55,632 bases of DNA from assembly GCA_012519705.1 (NCBI GenBank), contig JAAYPR010000046.1:1-55632 (forward strand). Reading direction: 5' to 3'. The position numbers and the translations under genes were made by a program. Of this stretch, positions 18,851 to 27,444 are shown one piece after another; positions within the stretch are counted from its first letter, which is position 1; each line of letters opens with the position of its first letter. Origin of the DNA: Campylobacteraceae bacterium. GTDB taxonomy: Bacteria > Campylobacterota > Campylobacteria > Campylobacterales > Campylobacteraceae. A model generated the notes under the pieces. That model did not search any database and had not been told where the DNA came from. It worked only from the letters and a program-made list of their open reading frames with translations.

Positions 18851-19235
18851 GTTAAGCCAAAACGAACTTCTAAATTTGGTAAAAACCCTGCCATCCCAAG
18901 GTGTGATAATCCTAAGAGGAAATTTAGCAAGTGGTAAAACAACTCTAGTTAAAGAGATAGCTAAATTTAGAGGGTTTGACGGAGTTGTAAGCTCTCCAAC
19001 ATTTAGCGTGATGCAAAACTACGGAGATATTTATCACTATGATTTGTATCAAAGTGGGTTTGATGGCATCATAAAAAATGGGCTTTTTGAGAACTTCTTT
19101 GAAGATGGGCTACATTTGGTTGAATGGGGAGATGAGAGACTTGAAAATGCCCTTAAAAAATTTGAGATAGACTACTCTATCATAGAGATAGAACCATTAG
19201 GAAATAAAAGACTATATAAGGTAAGTTATGCATAA
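18828..19235 (+). CDS. tsaE: tRNA threonylcarbamoyladenosine biosynthesis ATPase TsaE
   Basis: TsaE is the P-loop ATPase that works with TsaB and TsaD in making the t6A modification at tRNA position 37. The protein (135 aa) has Walker A GNLASGKTT, a variant of the usual GxLGAGKTT. It also has the SPTFSVMQNY and YHYDLYQ motifs typical of the family and the LVEWGDE segment. The start is GTG at 18828 inside the S4 gene, and its end overlaps lptB by 8 bp, so the three genes form an operon. Confidence 0.93.
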   Translation: MNTSKSFELSQNELLNLVKTLPSQGVIILRGNLASGKTTLVKEIAKFRGFDGVVSSPTFSVMQNYGDIYHYDLYQSGFDGIIKNGLFENFFEDGLHLVEWGDERLENALKKFEIDYSIIEIEPLGNKRLYKVSYA

Positions 19236-19953
19236 ACTTGAAGCTATTGATTTAAAAAAAATTATTAAAAAAACAAATATTATAAACGGTGTTTCGCTAG
19301 AAGTAAAAAGCGGTGAGATAGTTGGGCTTTTAGGGCCAAACGGAGCTGGAAAAACAACAAGCTTTTATATGATATGTGGACTTATAAGTCCAACTTCTGG
19401 GATAGTAAAACTTGATGAGACAGACATAACAAAAGTTCCACTCCATAAACGTGCACAGCTAGGAATTGGCTACCTACCTCAGGAAAGCAGTGTTTTTAAA
19501 GATTTAAGCGTTGAAGATAACCTACTTCTTGCCGCAGAGGTAAATTTCAAAGATAAAAACGAAGCTAGAAAAAAAGTAGAAGAGATGCTTGACCTACTTA
19601 ACATAACTCCTATTAGAAACAGGCTTGGCGTAAGCCTAAGTGGTGGGGAGAGAAGAAGATGCGAGATAGCAAGAAGCCTTGTCATAACTCCTAAGTTTTT
19701 ACTCCTTGATGAGCCTTTTGCTGGGGTTGACCCTATCGCTGTAGCTGATATACAAAACATTGTAAAAGACTTAAAAAAACTTGATATTGGCATACTTATA
19801 ACAGATCATAACGTTAGAGAGACTTTAGCAATTTGTGATAGAGCATATGTGATGAAAGATGGTGAGATTCTAGCTAGTGGAACGAGTGATGAAGTAGCAT
19901 CGGATGAGAATGTTAGAAAACATTATCTTGGGGAAGAGTTTAGGTTTTTTTAA
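19228..19953 (+). CDS. lptB: LPS export ABC transporter ATP-binding protein LptB
   Basis: LptB is the ATPase of the LptB2FGC complex, which extracts lipopolysaccharide or lipooligosaccharide from the inner membrane. The protein (241 aa) has Walker A GPNGAGKTT, signature LSGGERRR and Walker B FLLLDEPFAGVDP, followed by the H-loop TDHN. The IGYLPQESSVFKDLSVEDN segment is characteristic of LptB. In C. jejuni, as I recall, rpoN follows this gene. Here a polysaccharide locus on the opposite strand follows instead. An LptF/G permease is encoded at 40.7 kb. Confidence 0.93.
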   Translation: MHKLEAIDLKKIIKKTNIINGVSLEVKSGEIVGLLGPNGAGKTTSFYMICGLISPTSGIVKLDETDITKVPLHKRAQLGIGYLPQESSVFKDLSVEDNLLLAAEVNFKDKNEARKKVEEMLDLLNITPIRNRLGVSLSGGERRRCEIARSLVITPKFLLLDEPFAGVDPIAVADIQNIVKDLKKLDIGILITDHNVRETLAICDRAYVMKDGEILASGTSDEVASDENVRKHYLGEEFRFF

Positions 19954-20023
19954 ATTGTGAAATTTAGAAACTAATTTCATGACAATCTGCCATTTATAAT
20001 CATTATAAAAATAATCTAAAAAA

Positions 20024-20057
20024 CGTGGCAATCCATTTTATTTAACGGATTGCCACG
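20024..20057. repeat. Inverted repeat related to the 52-kb REP/MITE-like element
   Basis: CGTGGCAATCC (20024-20034) and GGATTGCCACG (20047-20057) form a perfect 11-bp inverted repeat with a 12-nt loop. The left arm is identical to the inner end of the two larger repeats at 51.8 and 52.1 kb. It lies between convergent genes. Confidence 0.8.
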
Positions 20058-20088
20058 GCGGTTTCATTTGTCACCATGAACTATAGAA

Positions 20089-20124
20089 AACATTAGCTTT
20101 TTCTTACTATAAAAAGCTAATGTT
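20089..20124. terminator. Bidirectional stem-loop between lptB and the polysaccharide locus
   Basis: A perfect 14-bp inverted repeat (AACATTAGCTTTTT / AAAAAGCTAATGTT) with an 8-nt loop. The arm ends are A/T runs, so it can act as a terminator for the two convergent transcripts. On the minus strand it is followed by a short T run. Confidence 0.65.
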
Positions 20125-20143
20125 GGTATTTTCTCCAACAACC

Positions 20144-21451
20144 TTAAGATGCACCTTCGCGTACTAAAACTACTTTAAAAGTTTTGATGATTATCACTAT
20201 ATCATTCCAAACGCTCCAGTTTTTCATATACCATGTATCCATCTGTGCTCTTGTAGCAAAATCAACATCGCTTCTACCACTTACCTGCCAAATGCCAGTA
20301 ATACCCGGTCTAACAGCCAAAACTAAATCTATTTTATCTTCAAAATCAACAGACTCTGCTGGCAAATATGGTCTAGGCCCTACAATACTCATATCACCTT
20401 TTAAGACGTTTATAAGTTGCGGGAGTTCATCAAGCGAAGTTTTTCTTAAAAATTTACCTATTTTTGTTATCCTTGGATCGTTTTTATACCTTTTAAAAAT
20501 TTTATAATATTCAGTCTCATCTGGATTTTGCTCCAGCCACTCATTCATAAAACTCTGATCTGCACACATTGAGCGAAATTTATAACAACTAAAAATTTTT
20601 CCATTTAAACCAAGTCTTGGCTGAGAAAAAAATATACTTCCTTTTGGTTCGCTTATTTTCACTGCAAGCATAATAATCACAAAAATAGGCACAAGCAAAG
20701 GCATAGAAAGAAGTATCAAAAAGATATCTAAGGCCCGTTTTGAAGCCATATTAAATTTACTCTTAAGTGAGTTTTGTATAGCAAAAACATTTGTGCGTGA
20801 ATTAAAGATATTGTAAATATAGGCTTTTGAAAAATCATAACTCTGAAGTATTGGACTAAATAAAATCTCTTTATTTTCTTTAATATTTTGTTCAATTAAC
20901 TCGTTAAGATTATCGGAACTTAGTCTACTTCCACCTATAAAAATTGACTCATATTCCTTGCCCTTTGCACGAACATAGCCAAGATAGTGATTAGTAAATA
21001 GTTCAAGCTCAAACTCACGACTTTCACCTATAATCCTAGCTCTCTTTCTCCAAATTCCAACTTTAAAAAGCCATCTTTTAAGTATAAATTTAGTACTTGG
21101 TAAAAATATCATCATAAAAATAAAGCTAAACACAAAGACGGTCCTTGAGTAGCTATAGTTGGCTTTTTCAAGTGCTAAAAAACTAAGTGTGAGTAAAAAT
21201 CCTAAAAATGAACTTTTTATTACCATATGGCTTTCGTGCCAAAAATCATACCTTCTCGTATAAATTCCATAGTGAAAAAACAAAAGTATCATAATAGCAT
21301 AGAGCGGTATAAAATTTATATAACGAAAAATATTTTGAAATATCTCATCTCCATATAGCATATTTTTCAAACAAACAGCCATAAAAATCGAAAAAGTGAT
21401 AACTAAAATATCACAAATAAAAAGTAAAAATAGTGATAAATTTTTATTCAT
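20144..21451 (-). CDS. Polyprenyl-phosphate hexose-1-phosphate transferase (WbaP/WcaJ type)
   Basis: This 435-aa enzyme starts polysaccharide synthesis by moving a sugar-1-phosphate from a nucleotide sugar to undecaprenyl phosphate. The N-terminal half has about four membrane segments (residues 7-115). Near 238 the catalytic bacterial sugar-transferase domain begins with KRALDIFLILLSMPLLVPI. It contains the motifs YKFRSM, TSLDELPQLINVLKGDMS, VGPRP and RPGITGIWQVSGR. The five-segment long form is typical of Wzx/Wzy-dependent loci. It is the last gene of the locus, transcribed toward lptB. The sugar cannot be told from sequence. Confidence 0.88.
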   Translation of the reverse strand: MNKNLSLFLLFICDILVITFSIFMAVCLKNMLYGDEIFQNIFRYINFIPLYAIMILLFFHYGIYTRRYDFWHESHMVIKSSFLGFLLTLSFLALEKANYSYSRTVFVFSFIFMMIFLPSTKFILKRWLFKVGIWRKRARIIGESREFELELFTNHYLGYVRAKGKEYESIFIGGSRLSSDNLNELIEQNIKENKEILFSPILQSYDFSKAYIYNIFNSRTNVFAIQNSLKSKFNMASKRALDIFLILLSMPLLVPIFVIIMLAVKISEPKGSIFFSQPRLGLNGKIFSCYKFRSMCADQSFMNEWLEQNPDETEYYKIFKRYKNDPRITKIGKFLRKTSLDELPQLINVLKGDMSIVGPRPYLPAESVDFEDKIDLVLAVRPGITGIWQVSGRSDVDFATRAQMDTWYMKNWSVWNDIVIIIKTFKVVLVREGAS

Positions 21452-21463
21452 AACTATACCTCA

Positions 21464-22570
21464 TTATCTTTTAACCTTATTTATTAAAAACATATATTTT
21501 CCTTCTAGTTTTTTAACTTCATTAGATATATTATATTTTTCAATATTAAGCGTATTATGTTTGTCTTTACTATTATAAATATTAACTATTTCTTTTGCCC
21601 AAATACTAGCTTGAGTGCTTAGTGATAAAAATGCAGAGCTAGTGCTTATCTGAATTTCTTTAGTGATTTCATCTGAAAAAACACAAGGCAAAGATGCAAC
21701 TTGAGCCTCTAGACCAACAACAGGAAGCCCTTCATATAAACTAGGTAACACAAAAACATCCATAGCTGAATAATATTTATAAACATCATTTACGTTTCCA
21801 GCAAATATAACCATATCATATATATTTTTTTCTTTTACATAGCTAACTATATCATTTAAAAGTTCTCCATCACCTAATAAAAGAAGTTTTGAATTTGGTT
21901 TTATAAATAATATTTCCTGAAAAATATCTATTAAAAATTTGTGGTTCTTCTGGGTTCTAAATCTACCCACATGCCCTATCACAAAATCACTATCTTTTAT
22001 ACCTAAGCCAGCTCTTATATTTTTTCTATACTCATGTGAAAATTTAAATTTATCTAATTCAAAGGCATTATTTATAATGGTAAAGTTGGAATTTTTACCA
22101 AACTGAAATTCTCCAGCATACTTTCCACAAGCAAAATATTCATTTGCAAAAATTTTTGAGAAATTTTTTAAGATATTTTTTGCTAAATTTCTTAATTTCT
22201 CATCCTTATTTGTAGTAGAATGAGCATGTGATATACGCATAGGAACATTAGCAAATCTCGCACAGGCAAGTGAAAAAACACTAAGTGTATTAACATGAGA
22301 ATGAACTATCGAATATTTATTTTCTTTAAAAATTTTATATAAACTTTTCATATAGCTATAAGGATTTTTTATAGGCGGGATATACAACACTCTTCCGCCA
22401 AAAGCCTCTATCTCATCAAGCGGAACCCTTGTAGAGTCACTTGTCACGATAAAATCAAACTGAAATTTATCCTTATCGATATGTCTATAATAGTTCATAA
22501 CTACCGCCTCAACGCCACCACCAACCATTTTTCCAACTATTTGAGCTATAACTATTTTTTTATTTTCCAT
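21464..22570 (-). CDS. Family 4 glycosyltransferase
   Basis: This GT-B fold retaining glycosyltransferase (about 368 aa) is similar to EpsF/capsular GT4 enzymes. The N-terminal acceptor domain has GKMVGGGVEAVVMNYYRHID and HSHVNTLSVFS. The donor domain has GHVGRFRTQKNH and the E-x7-E region SLYEGLPVVGLEAQ. I choose the ATG at 22570, which follows AAAGGA at good spacing, over an in-frame TTG at 22588. It lies 20 bases after the stop of the EpsG-like gene. Donor and acceptor are unknown. Confidence 0.85.
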   Translation of the reverse strand: MENKKIVIAQIVGKMVGGGVEAVVMNYYRHIDKDKFQFDFIVTSDSTRVPLDEIEAFGGRVLYIPPIKNPYSYMKSLYKIFKENKYSIVHSHVNTLSVFSLACARFANVPMRISHAHSTTNKDEKLRNLAKNILKNFSKIFANEYFACGKYAGEFQFGKNSNFTIINNAFELDKFKFSHEYRKNIRAGLGIKDSDFVIGHVGRFRTQKNHKFLIDIFQEILFIKPNSKLLLLGDGELLNDIVSYVKEKNIYDMVIFAGNVNDVYKYYSAMDVFVLPSLYEGLPVVGLEAQVASLPCVFSDEITKEIQISTSSAFLSLSTQASIWAKEIVNIYNSKDKHNTLNIEKYNISNEVKKLEGKYMFLINKVKR

Positions 22571-22590
22571 AATGTTTTCCTTTATCAATC

Positions 22591-23652
22591 TTATCCCATA
22601 CTAAAAATATATTTTACAGCAGTTATCAAATATGCAAGCAAAACCCAATATCCTAAATATAAAGTTTTTCCATATTTTAAATTATTAAATAAAAAATAAG
22701 CAATAAAAAACTCAAATATATTAAACAACATATATACTCTACCAAAAATTGGTATACCGTATGAAAATATTCTTAATAACCCAGCAAAATATCCTAAATT
22801 ATATAAAAATATAGTTTTTGAATCTTTTACTTTTGCATAAAAAACTAAAGATAAAAGATTCATTATTAGTACAAACCAAATACCAAGCTCACCAAACATA
22901 GCTTTGGCATACGGTTTCATATGATAGGATACTAAATAATTTCTATAAACATTATCACCAGATGTATTGTTGTAAATGAATTCCGCTAAACTAGGAACTA
23001 AGTTGGCTCTATTTATTACAAAAACTGCAATAAATAATGACAGGATAAAAGTGGCTTTATAATGTTTTTTAAAAAAATTAAAAACCATAATAAAAGGCAA
23101 TATTGTTATAATTGTTGGATGAAACATAAAACCTATAATTGTTAAAAATAATGATTTTATTTTTTTTCTTTCATAAAACATAATAAATATTACTGGGACT
23201 AGCATTGTTATAAATATAGATCTTAAAGTATTAAACATCATTGTAAAAAATGATAAAGATATTAATATATACATTAAAATTTGAAGCTTATCTTTAAAAT
23301 TATAAAATTTATATAAAACATTGAGCATAAAATTCAAAAATAAAATTTGCAGAGCAGACCATATGCTAAAAAATATAATCGGATTATTAGTAAATAAATT
23401 TATAGCCTTAATGATATAGTACATCGTAAAGCCTTTGTAGTCTGGAAAAGTATCTGTTTCTGCATTTTTTAAAAAAATAATCTTATACATATTGTAATCT
23501 GTTCCATAACCATCCTGAAAAGAAAGAAGTAAAAACATTATAAGCAACGTTATTTTATAAAGGCAACCTCTAATTGCTTTGCAATGAATAGATACAACAT
23601 AAGCACTTATAAAAAAAATATAAAATATTACTATAGTGTATTGCGTCGTCAT
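22591..23652 (-). CDS. EpsG-family polysaccharide polymerase (Wzy-like)
   Basis: This 353-aa protein is very hydrophobic, with roughly ten membrane segments. The GTDYNMYKIIF segment near residue 50 after SFQDGYG is the hallmark of the EpsG family. Members of this family act as repeat-unit polymerases (Wzy) in exopolysaccharide and capsule loci. It is the only polymerase candidate in the locus. It begins directly after the upstream glycosyltransferase stop (TAA-ATG). It is AT-rich like its neighbours. Confidence 0.75.
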   Translation of the reverse strand: MTTQYTIVIFYIFFISAYVVSIHCKAIRGCLYKITLLIMFLLLSFQDGYGTDYNMYKIIFLKNAETDTFPDYKGFTMYYIIKAINLFTNNPIIFFSIWSALQILFLNFMLNVLYKFYNFKDKLQILMYILISLSFFTMMFNTLRSIFITMLVPVIFIMFYERKKIKSLFLTIIGFMFHPTIITILPFIMVFNFFKKHYKATFILSLFIAVFVINRANLVPSLAEFIYNNTSGDNVYRNYLVSYHMKPYAKAMFGELGIWFVLIMNLLSLVFYAKVKDSKTIFLYNLGYFAGLLRIFSYGIPIFGRVYMLFNIFEFFIAYFLFNNLKYGKTLYLGYWVLLAYLITAVKYIFSMG

Positions 23653-24648
23653 TTATCTCATATTCTTTCTTATGCTAAGAGCAATATACTTAAAAAATAA
23701 AAAAAACTTTAAGCCAAAAAATTTATATAAAAAAATTTGTCCTTTATCTATAAGTGTTGATTCACTACTTTTCATAACTAGCCAAAAATTTTCTTTTATT
23801 GTTTTATTTATTAAAATAAATTTATCACCTAAGTCATTCAAATTGTTTCTAAATTTGTACAAAAGCATAAAAATATCCCTAGTTTTTCGTATTTTAATAG
23901 CTTTTAAAATTTTTTTATCTTCAGAGAAATACTGCTCTAAGTCCTTATAGACATCAAAAATAATAAAATCTCTTTTGTTACCGCAAATTTTCATTGTTGA
24001 ACTGCTTCTCTGAAGATAGAAATAATCTTTTTTATTACAAAAAGCCACTGAATTTGACCTAGAAAAAACTAAAGGTATAGTGGCTAAATCTTCATAAATT
24101 TTGCCTTTTGGAAACCTTACGTTATCAAACATTTTTCTTTTAAATATTTTACCCCATGGCACAACATCGCAATATTTAGCATAAAAAATATCCATTACTG
24201 AATCTGATTTACTATATTTAAAGACTACTTCATCTCCTATAAGGTTAGAATTTATACTTATTTTTTTATCTTCATAAACATATCTATAAGATGTTATTCC
24301 TATATCGACATTATATTTTTTAACTAGATAATATAAATTCTCTACATAATATTTACCTACAAAATCATCGCTATCTACAAAAACAACCCATTCTCCCCTC
24401 ATGACATCCAAAGCCATATTTCTAGCATCTGCTTGACCGCCGTTTTCTTTATGGATAACTTTTATTCTAGAGTCTTGAGAAGCATATTCATCACAAATTC
24501 TAGGAGAGTTATCAGAACTTCCATCATTAACCAAAATAATTTCTAAATTCTCATAGGTTTGGTTTATGATACTATCTATACATTTTTTAAGATATTTTTC
24601 TACATTATAAACTGGAATAATTATTGAAACTAACGAACTATTCAACAT
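23653..24648 (-). CDS. Family 2 glycosyltransferase, copy 1
   Basis: This 331-aa GT-A fold inverting glycosyltransferase has SIIIPVYNVEKYLKKCIDSI near residue 10, the NDGSSDNSPRICDEY loop and the metal-binding VFVDSDDF. The acceptor-side region contains GKIFKRKMFDNVRFPKGKIYEDLAT. I choose the ATG at 24648 (AAAGG six bases upstream) over the GTG at 24651. It is a close paralogue of the gene at 24908-25894: the N-terminal 120 residues and the C-terminal LLYKFFGLKFFLFFK run almost in parallel. Between the two is a gene remnant whose stop overlaps this start. Confidence 0.88.
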   Translation of the reverse strand: MLNSSLVSIIIPVYNVEKYLKKCIDSIINQTYENLEIILVNDGSSDNSPRICDEYASQDSRIKVIHKENGGQADARNMALDVMRGEWVVFVDSDDFVGKYYVENLYYLVKKYNVDIGITSYRYVYEDKKISINSNLIGDEVVFKYSKSDSVMDIFYAKYCDVVPWGKIFKRKMFDNVRFPKGKIYEDLATIPLVFSRSNSVAFCNKKDYFYLQRSSSTMKICGNKRDFIIFDVYKDLEQYFSEDKKILKAIKIRKTRDIFMLLYKFRNNLNDLGDKFILINKTIKENFWLVMKSSESTLIDKGQIFLYKFFGLKFFLFFKYIALSIRKNMR

Positions 24649-24745
24649 CACTAACCTTTACTTTTTCATCTTCTAAATTTTTGTTAATTTTATTATGCGG
24701 TTTATCATTCAGCAACAAATCAAGGCTTCTTTTTGCAACTAGTTT
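24638..24745 (-). pseudogene. 3' remnant of a deleted gene, possibly a glycosyltransferase
   Basis: An open frame of 35 codons without an ATG ends at 24638 and overlaps the next start, as the operon's intact genes do. The encoded tail reads KLVAKRSLDLLLNDKPHNKI and then a charged segment ending in SDVE, resembling the C-terminal helix of a glycosyltransferase. Upstream of it the frame is closed by TAG, and the next 160 bases are very AT-rich with stops in the frames I checked. I interpret it as the end of a gene lost by deletion. The family is uncertain. Confidence 0.45.
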
Positions 24746-24907
24746 CTATTTAAAATAGCTATATTTCTAGCTTTTTATAACATTTACCTATATTAGCTAC
24801 AATAGCCTGATAGATTTTAACTAATATCCCTATTTAAAATATAAAAATAAACTAAACATTGCAAATTTATTACACACTTAAAAATACAAAGTACTAACAT
24901 AGTATAT
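24746..24907. other. AT-rich non-coding gap between glycosyltransferase paralogues
   Basis: There is no convincing open frame, RNA or terminator here. Together with the remnant next to it this is the only large gap inside the polysaccharide locus. Confidence 0.5.
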
Positions 24908-25894
24908 TTATTTTTTTACAATCGCTACAATATCTTTAAAGAATAAAAAAAACCGCAATCCAAAAAATTTATATAACAAAATCTTAATCTTGTCTTTAGT
25001 TGTTGACTTATTGCTCTTTATAACTAACAAAAAATCTTCTTTTAATGTTTTTCGTATAAGATTAATTTTATCCTCTAAACCATTTGGATTATTTTTAAAT
25101 TTATGCAATATCATAAAAAAATCTCTAACTTTTCGTATTTTAATGGCTTTTATAATTTCTTTATCTTTATAAAAATATTTTTCCAAATTTTTATAAATAT
25201 CAAAAATGACAAAATCTTTATTATTTCCACTAGATCCAATTATTGAATCCTCTCTTTGAAAATAAAAATAATCTTTTTTATCATAAAAAGCCACTAAATT
25301 AGACATACGAAAAATTATCGGCATTGTTGCTAAATCCTCATAATTCTTACCTTTTGGAAATCTTACATCATCAAAAAGCTCTTTTTTATAAATTTTTCCC
25401 CAAGCGTTAACATTATATTTTTGACCATAAAGCATATTTTTTATTGCTTCATCTGGAGGATAAACTAAAGCTTCTTTATTATATATAGATTCTTCTTTTA
25501 AATTATAAAATTTATCTTCATATACATGCATATAGCTAGTAACGCCTATATTTGTTCTGTATTTTTTAACCAAATAATATAAGTTCTCTATGTAAAATCC
25601 ACTTACAAAATCATCGCTATCAATAAACACTATCCATTCACCATTTGCCACATCAAGTCCAGCATTTCTTGCATCACTAAGCCCACCATTTTCTTTATGG
25701 ATAACTCTAATTCTCGTATCTTTTAAAGCATATTCATCACAAATTTTAGGACACTCATCGGGGCTTCCATCATCCACTAAAATAATATCTAAATTTTTAT
25801 ATGTTTGATCTATAATGCTATCAATGCATTTTTTTAGATACTTTTCAACTTTATAAACTGGAACTATAATTGAAACTAAACAATTACCAATCAT
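24908..25894 (-). CDS. Family 2 glycosyltransferase, copy 2
   Basis: This 328-aa GT-A glycosyltransferase has SIIVPVYKVEKYLKKCIDSI, VDDGSPDECPKICDEY and the DxD-type VFIDSDDF. The ATG at 25894 is preceded by AAAGGG. It is paralogous to the gene at 23653-24648 over nearly its whole length, including GKIYKKELFDDVRFPKGKNYEDLAT and the C-terminal ILLYKFFGLRFFLFFK. The pair probably adds similar sugars to different acceptors, or one copy became redundant. The many Lys, Asn and Ile codons reflect the very AT-rich composition of this part of the locus. Confidence 0.88.
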   Translation of the reverse strand: MIGNCLVSIIVPVYKVEKYLKKCIDSIIDQTYKNLDIILVDDGSPDECPKICDEYALKDTRIRVIHKENGGLSDARNAGLDVANGEWIVFIDSDDFVSGFYIENLYYLVKKYRTNIGVTSYMHVYEDKFYNLKEESIYNKEALVYPPDEAIKNMLYGQKYNVNAWGKIYKKELFDDVRFPKGKNYEDLATMPIIFRMSNLVAFYDKKDYFYFQREDSIIGSSGNNKDFVIFDIYKNLEKYFYKDKEIIKAIKIRKVRDFFMILHKFKNNPNGLEDKINLIRKTLKEDFLLVIKSNKSTTKDKIKILLYKFFGLRFFLFFKDIVAIVKK

Positions 25895-25934
25895 ATTATA
25901 ACCCTTTCAATATTAATAAATATAGGCAAAACTA

Positions 25935-27443
25935 TTATTTAAACCTATTAGTTATCGCAAAATAAATTTCTTTTACAAAACTAAACTTAGCAATACACAA
26001 AAAGATAAATATAAAAATATTTATAAAAATAAAATTTAAAATAAAACTGTTAAAATTAAAATTTAAATAAACATATTTGACAAAACAACATAAAAATATA
26101 AATAAAATAAGATACTTTATATTTATAATAAAATACTCCGACAAGTTTCTATTCAAATACTTCCTATACAAAATTTTGGCATCATACCAAAAATTTGTAA
26201 GTAAATGGGCTATCGCTATAGCTAAAATAACCCCCTCCACTCCTATCATAAATCCAAGAAAAAATGAAAGAATTAAATTCAAACCTGCATCTATAAATAA
26301 AACATTTTTACATTGATTAAAAAAACCAAGAGAATCTCTAAAAACCCAAACAGGTGCTTTAATTAATTCATGATAAAATTTTAAACTAAGAGCTACAATA
26401 ATTGACTCTGAAACCCTATATTTTTCTCCTATCCACAATTCTATAATATTATTAGAAAAAATAAAGAAATTTACACTTACCAAAATAGTTAATATAGAAT
26501 TTGTATTAAAAATATTTAAAAATATCTCATATAATTTTTTATTTGAATCTTTATCGTTTTTTACATTTCCTATCATTGGAATTAAGCTAGCATAAATTTT
26601 ATTAAAAATTGATACTATTAGCAATACAATGATGTTAAAATTAGCAATCAATCCTACATATATTGTATTTATCATTGACACCACTATATTTCCAGTATTG
26701 TTGATAACTACTCCAGCTACTCTAACACCAGCCATCCCTACTATATAGTATTTTAGTTTTTTCCAAACTAATTTTTTTTCTCTTTTACTAACCTCAAACT
26801 TCTCTTTTAAAAAAGGATAAATCTTATTTACTTTTTTATAAATAACAACATTAAGAGCTATGTTTGAAACTAAATCTACTGATAAATAAACCAAGTAACT
26901 TTCAGTTAAAATTAAAACTATAATCTGCACAAAACTTTTTAATACAAAAAATAATGTTATAACTTTTGTTGATATATACTCTTTTTGATCTGCCCTCAAA
27001 AGTACATTATTATATGCTAAAAAATAGGTTGATACGCTTGTAAGCAAGAATAATATATAAATTTGATAAAGATAAATTTCATCTATTTCTATATCAATAA
27101 TATATTTTAAAAAAGGCACAAAACAAAGACCAATTGTAAAAATAACAGCCCCTATTGTTCTGTTTATATACTTATACGAATTAATTATAATACTTAATTG
27201 TCTTTTATCTTTTTCCGCGATTGGCTTATAGCATATATAAGATACGGCACCAGAAACTCCCAATTCAGCAACAGAAAGCATGCCTATTATAGAAGTAAAA
27301 AGTGTGCCTACACTAAGAAGCCCTATTCCCAAAAAGTCTAAAAATAGTTTTCTAGTTACAAATGTGAGAATAGCACCTATAAATATATAAGCAATTCCCC
27401 AACTAGAGTTTTTAATAAAATTCCTTATATACTCTGTTTTAAT
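25935..27443 (-). CDS. Oligosaccharide flippase (Wzx-like, MATE/MOP family), probable ATT start
   Basis: This protein of about 502 aa has about 12-14 membrane segments. The N-terminus (NFIKNSSWGIAYIFIGAIL) and the segment FGLSVAELGVSGA-like (GMLSVAELGVSGAVSYICY) are typical of polysaccharide repeat-unit flippases. No ATG precedes the first membrane segment. A TTG at 27467 lies within the upstream gene and has no ribosome-binding site. The ATT at 27443 lies one base after the upstream stop, 7 nt after GGAG. I therefore take ATT as the likely start; this is inference. With the EpsG-like polymerase it makes a Wzx/Wzy pathway. Confidence 0.82.
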   Translation of the reverse strand: MKTEYIRNFIKNSSWGIAYIFIGAILTFVTRKLFLDFLGIGLLSVGTLFTSIIGMLSVAELGVSGAVSYICYKPIAEKDKRQLSIIINSYKYINRTIGAVIFTIGLCFVPFLKYIIDIEIDEIYLYQIYILFLLTSVSTYFLAYNNVLLRADQKEYISTKVITLFFVLKSFVQIIVLILTESYLVYLSVDLVSNIALNVVIYKKVNKIYPFLKEKFEVSKREKKLVWKKLKYYIVGMAGVRVAGVVINNTGNIVVSMINTIYVGLIANFNIIVLLIVSIFNKIYASLIPMIGNVKNDKDSNKKLYEIFLNIFNTNSILTILVSVNFFIFSNNIIELWIGEKYRVSESIIVALSLKFYHELIKAPVWVFRDSLGFFNQCKNVLFIDAGLNLILSFFLGFMIGVEGVILAIAIAHLLTNFWYDAKILYRKYLNRNLSEYFIINIKYLILFIFLCCFVKYVYLNFNFNSFILNFIFINIFIFIFLCIAKFSFVKEIYFAITNRFK

Positions 27444-27444
27444 T

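Noticed and set aside
24746-24907. Possible small RNA or promoter in the polysaccharide locus gap
   Set aside because: It is AT-rich, but I found no -10/-35 pair, hairpin or terminator that would support either.
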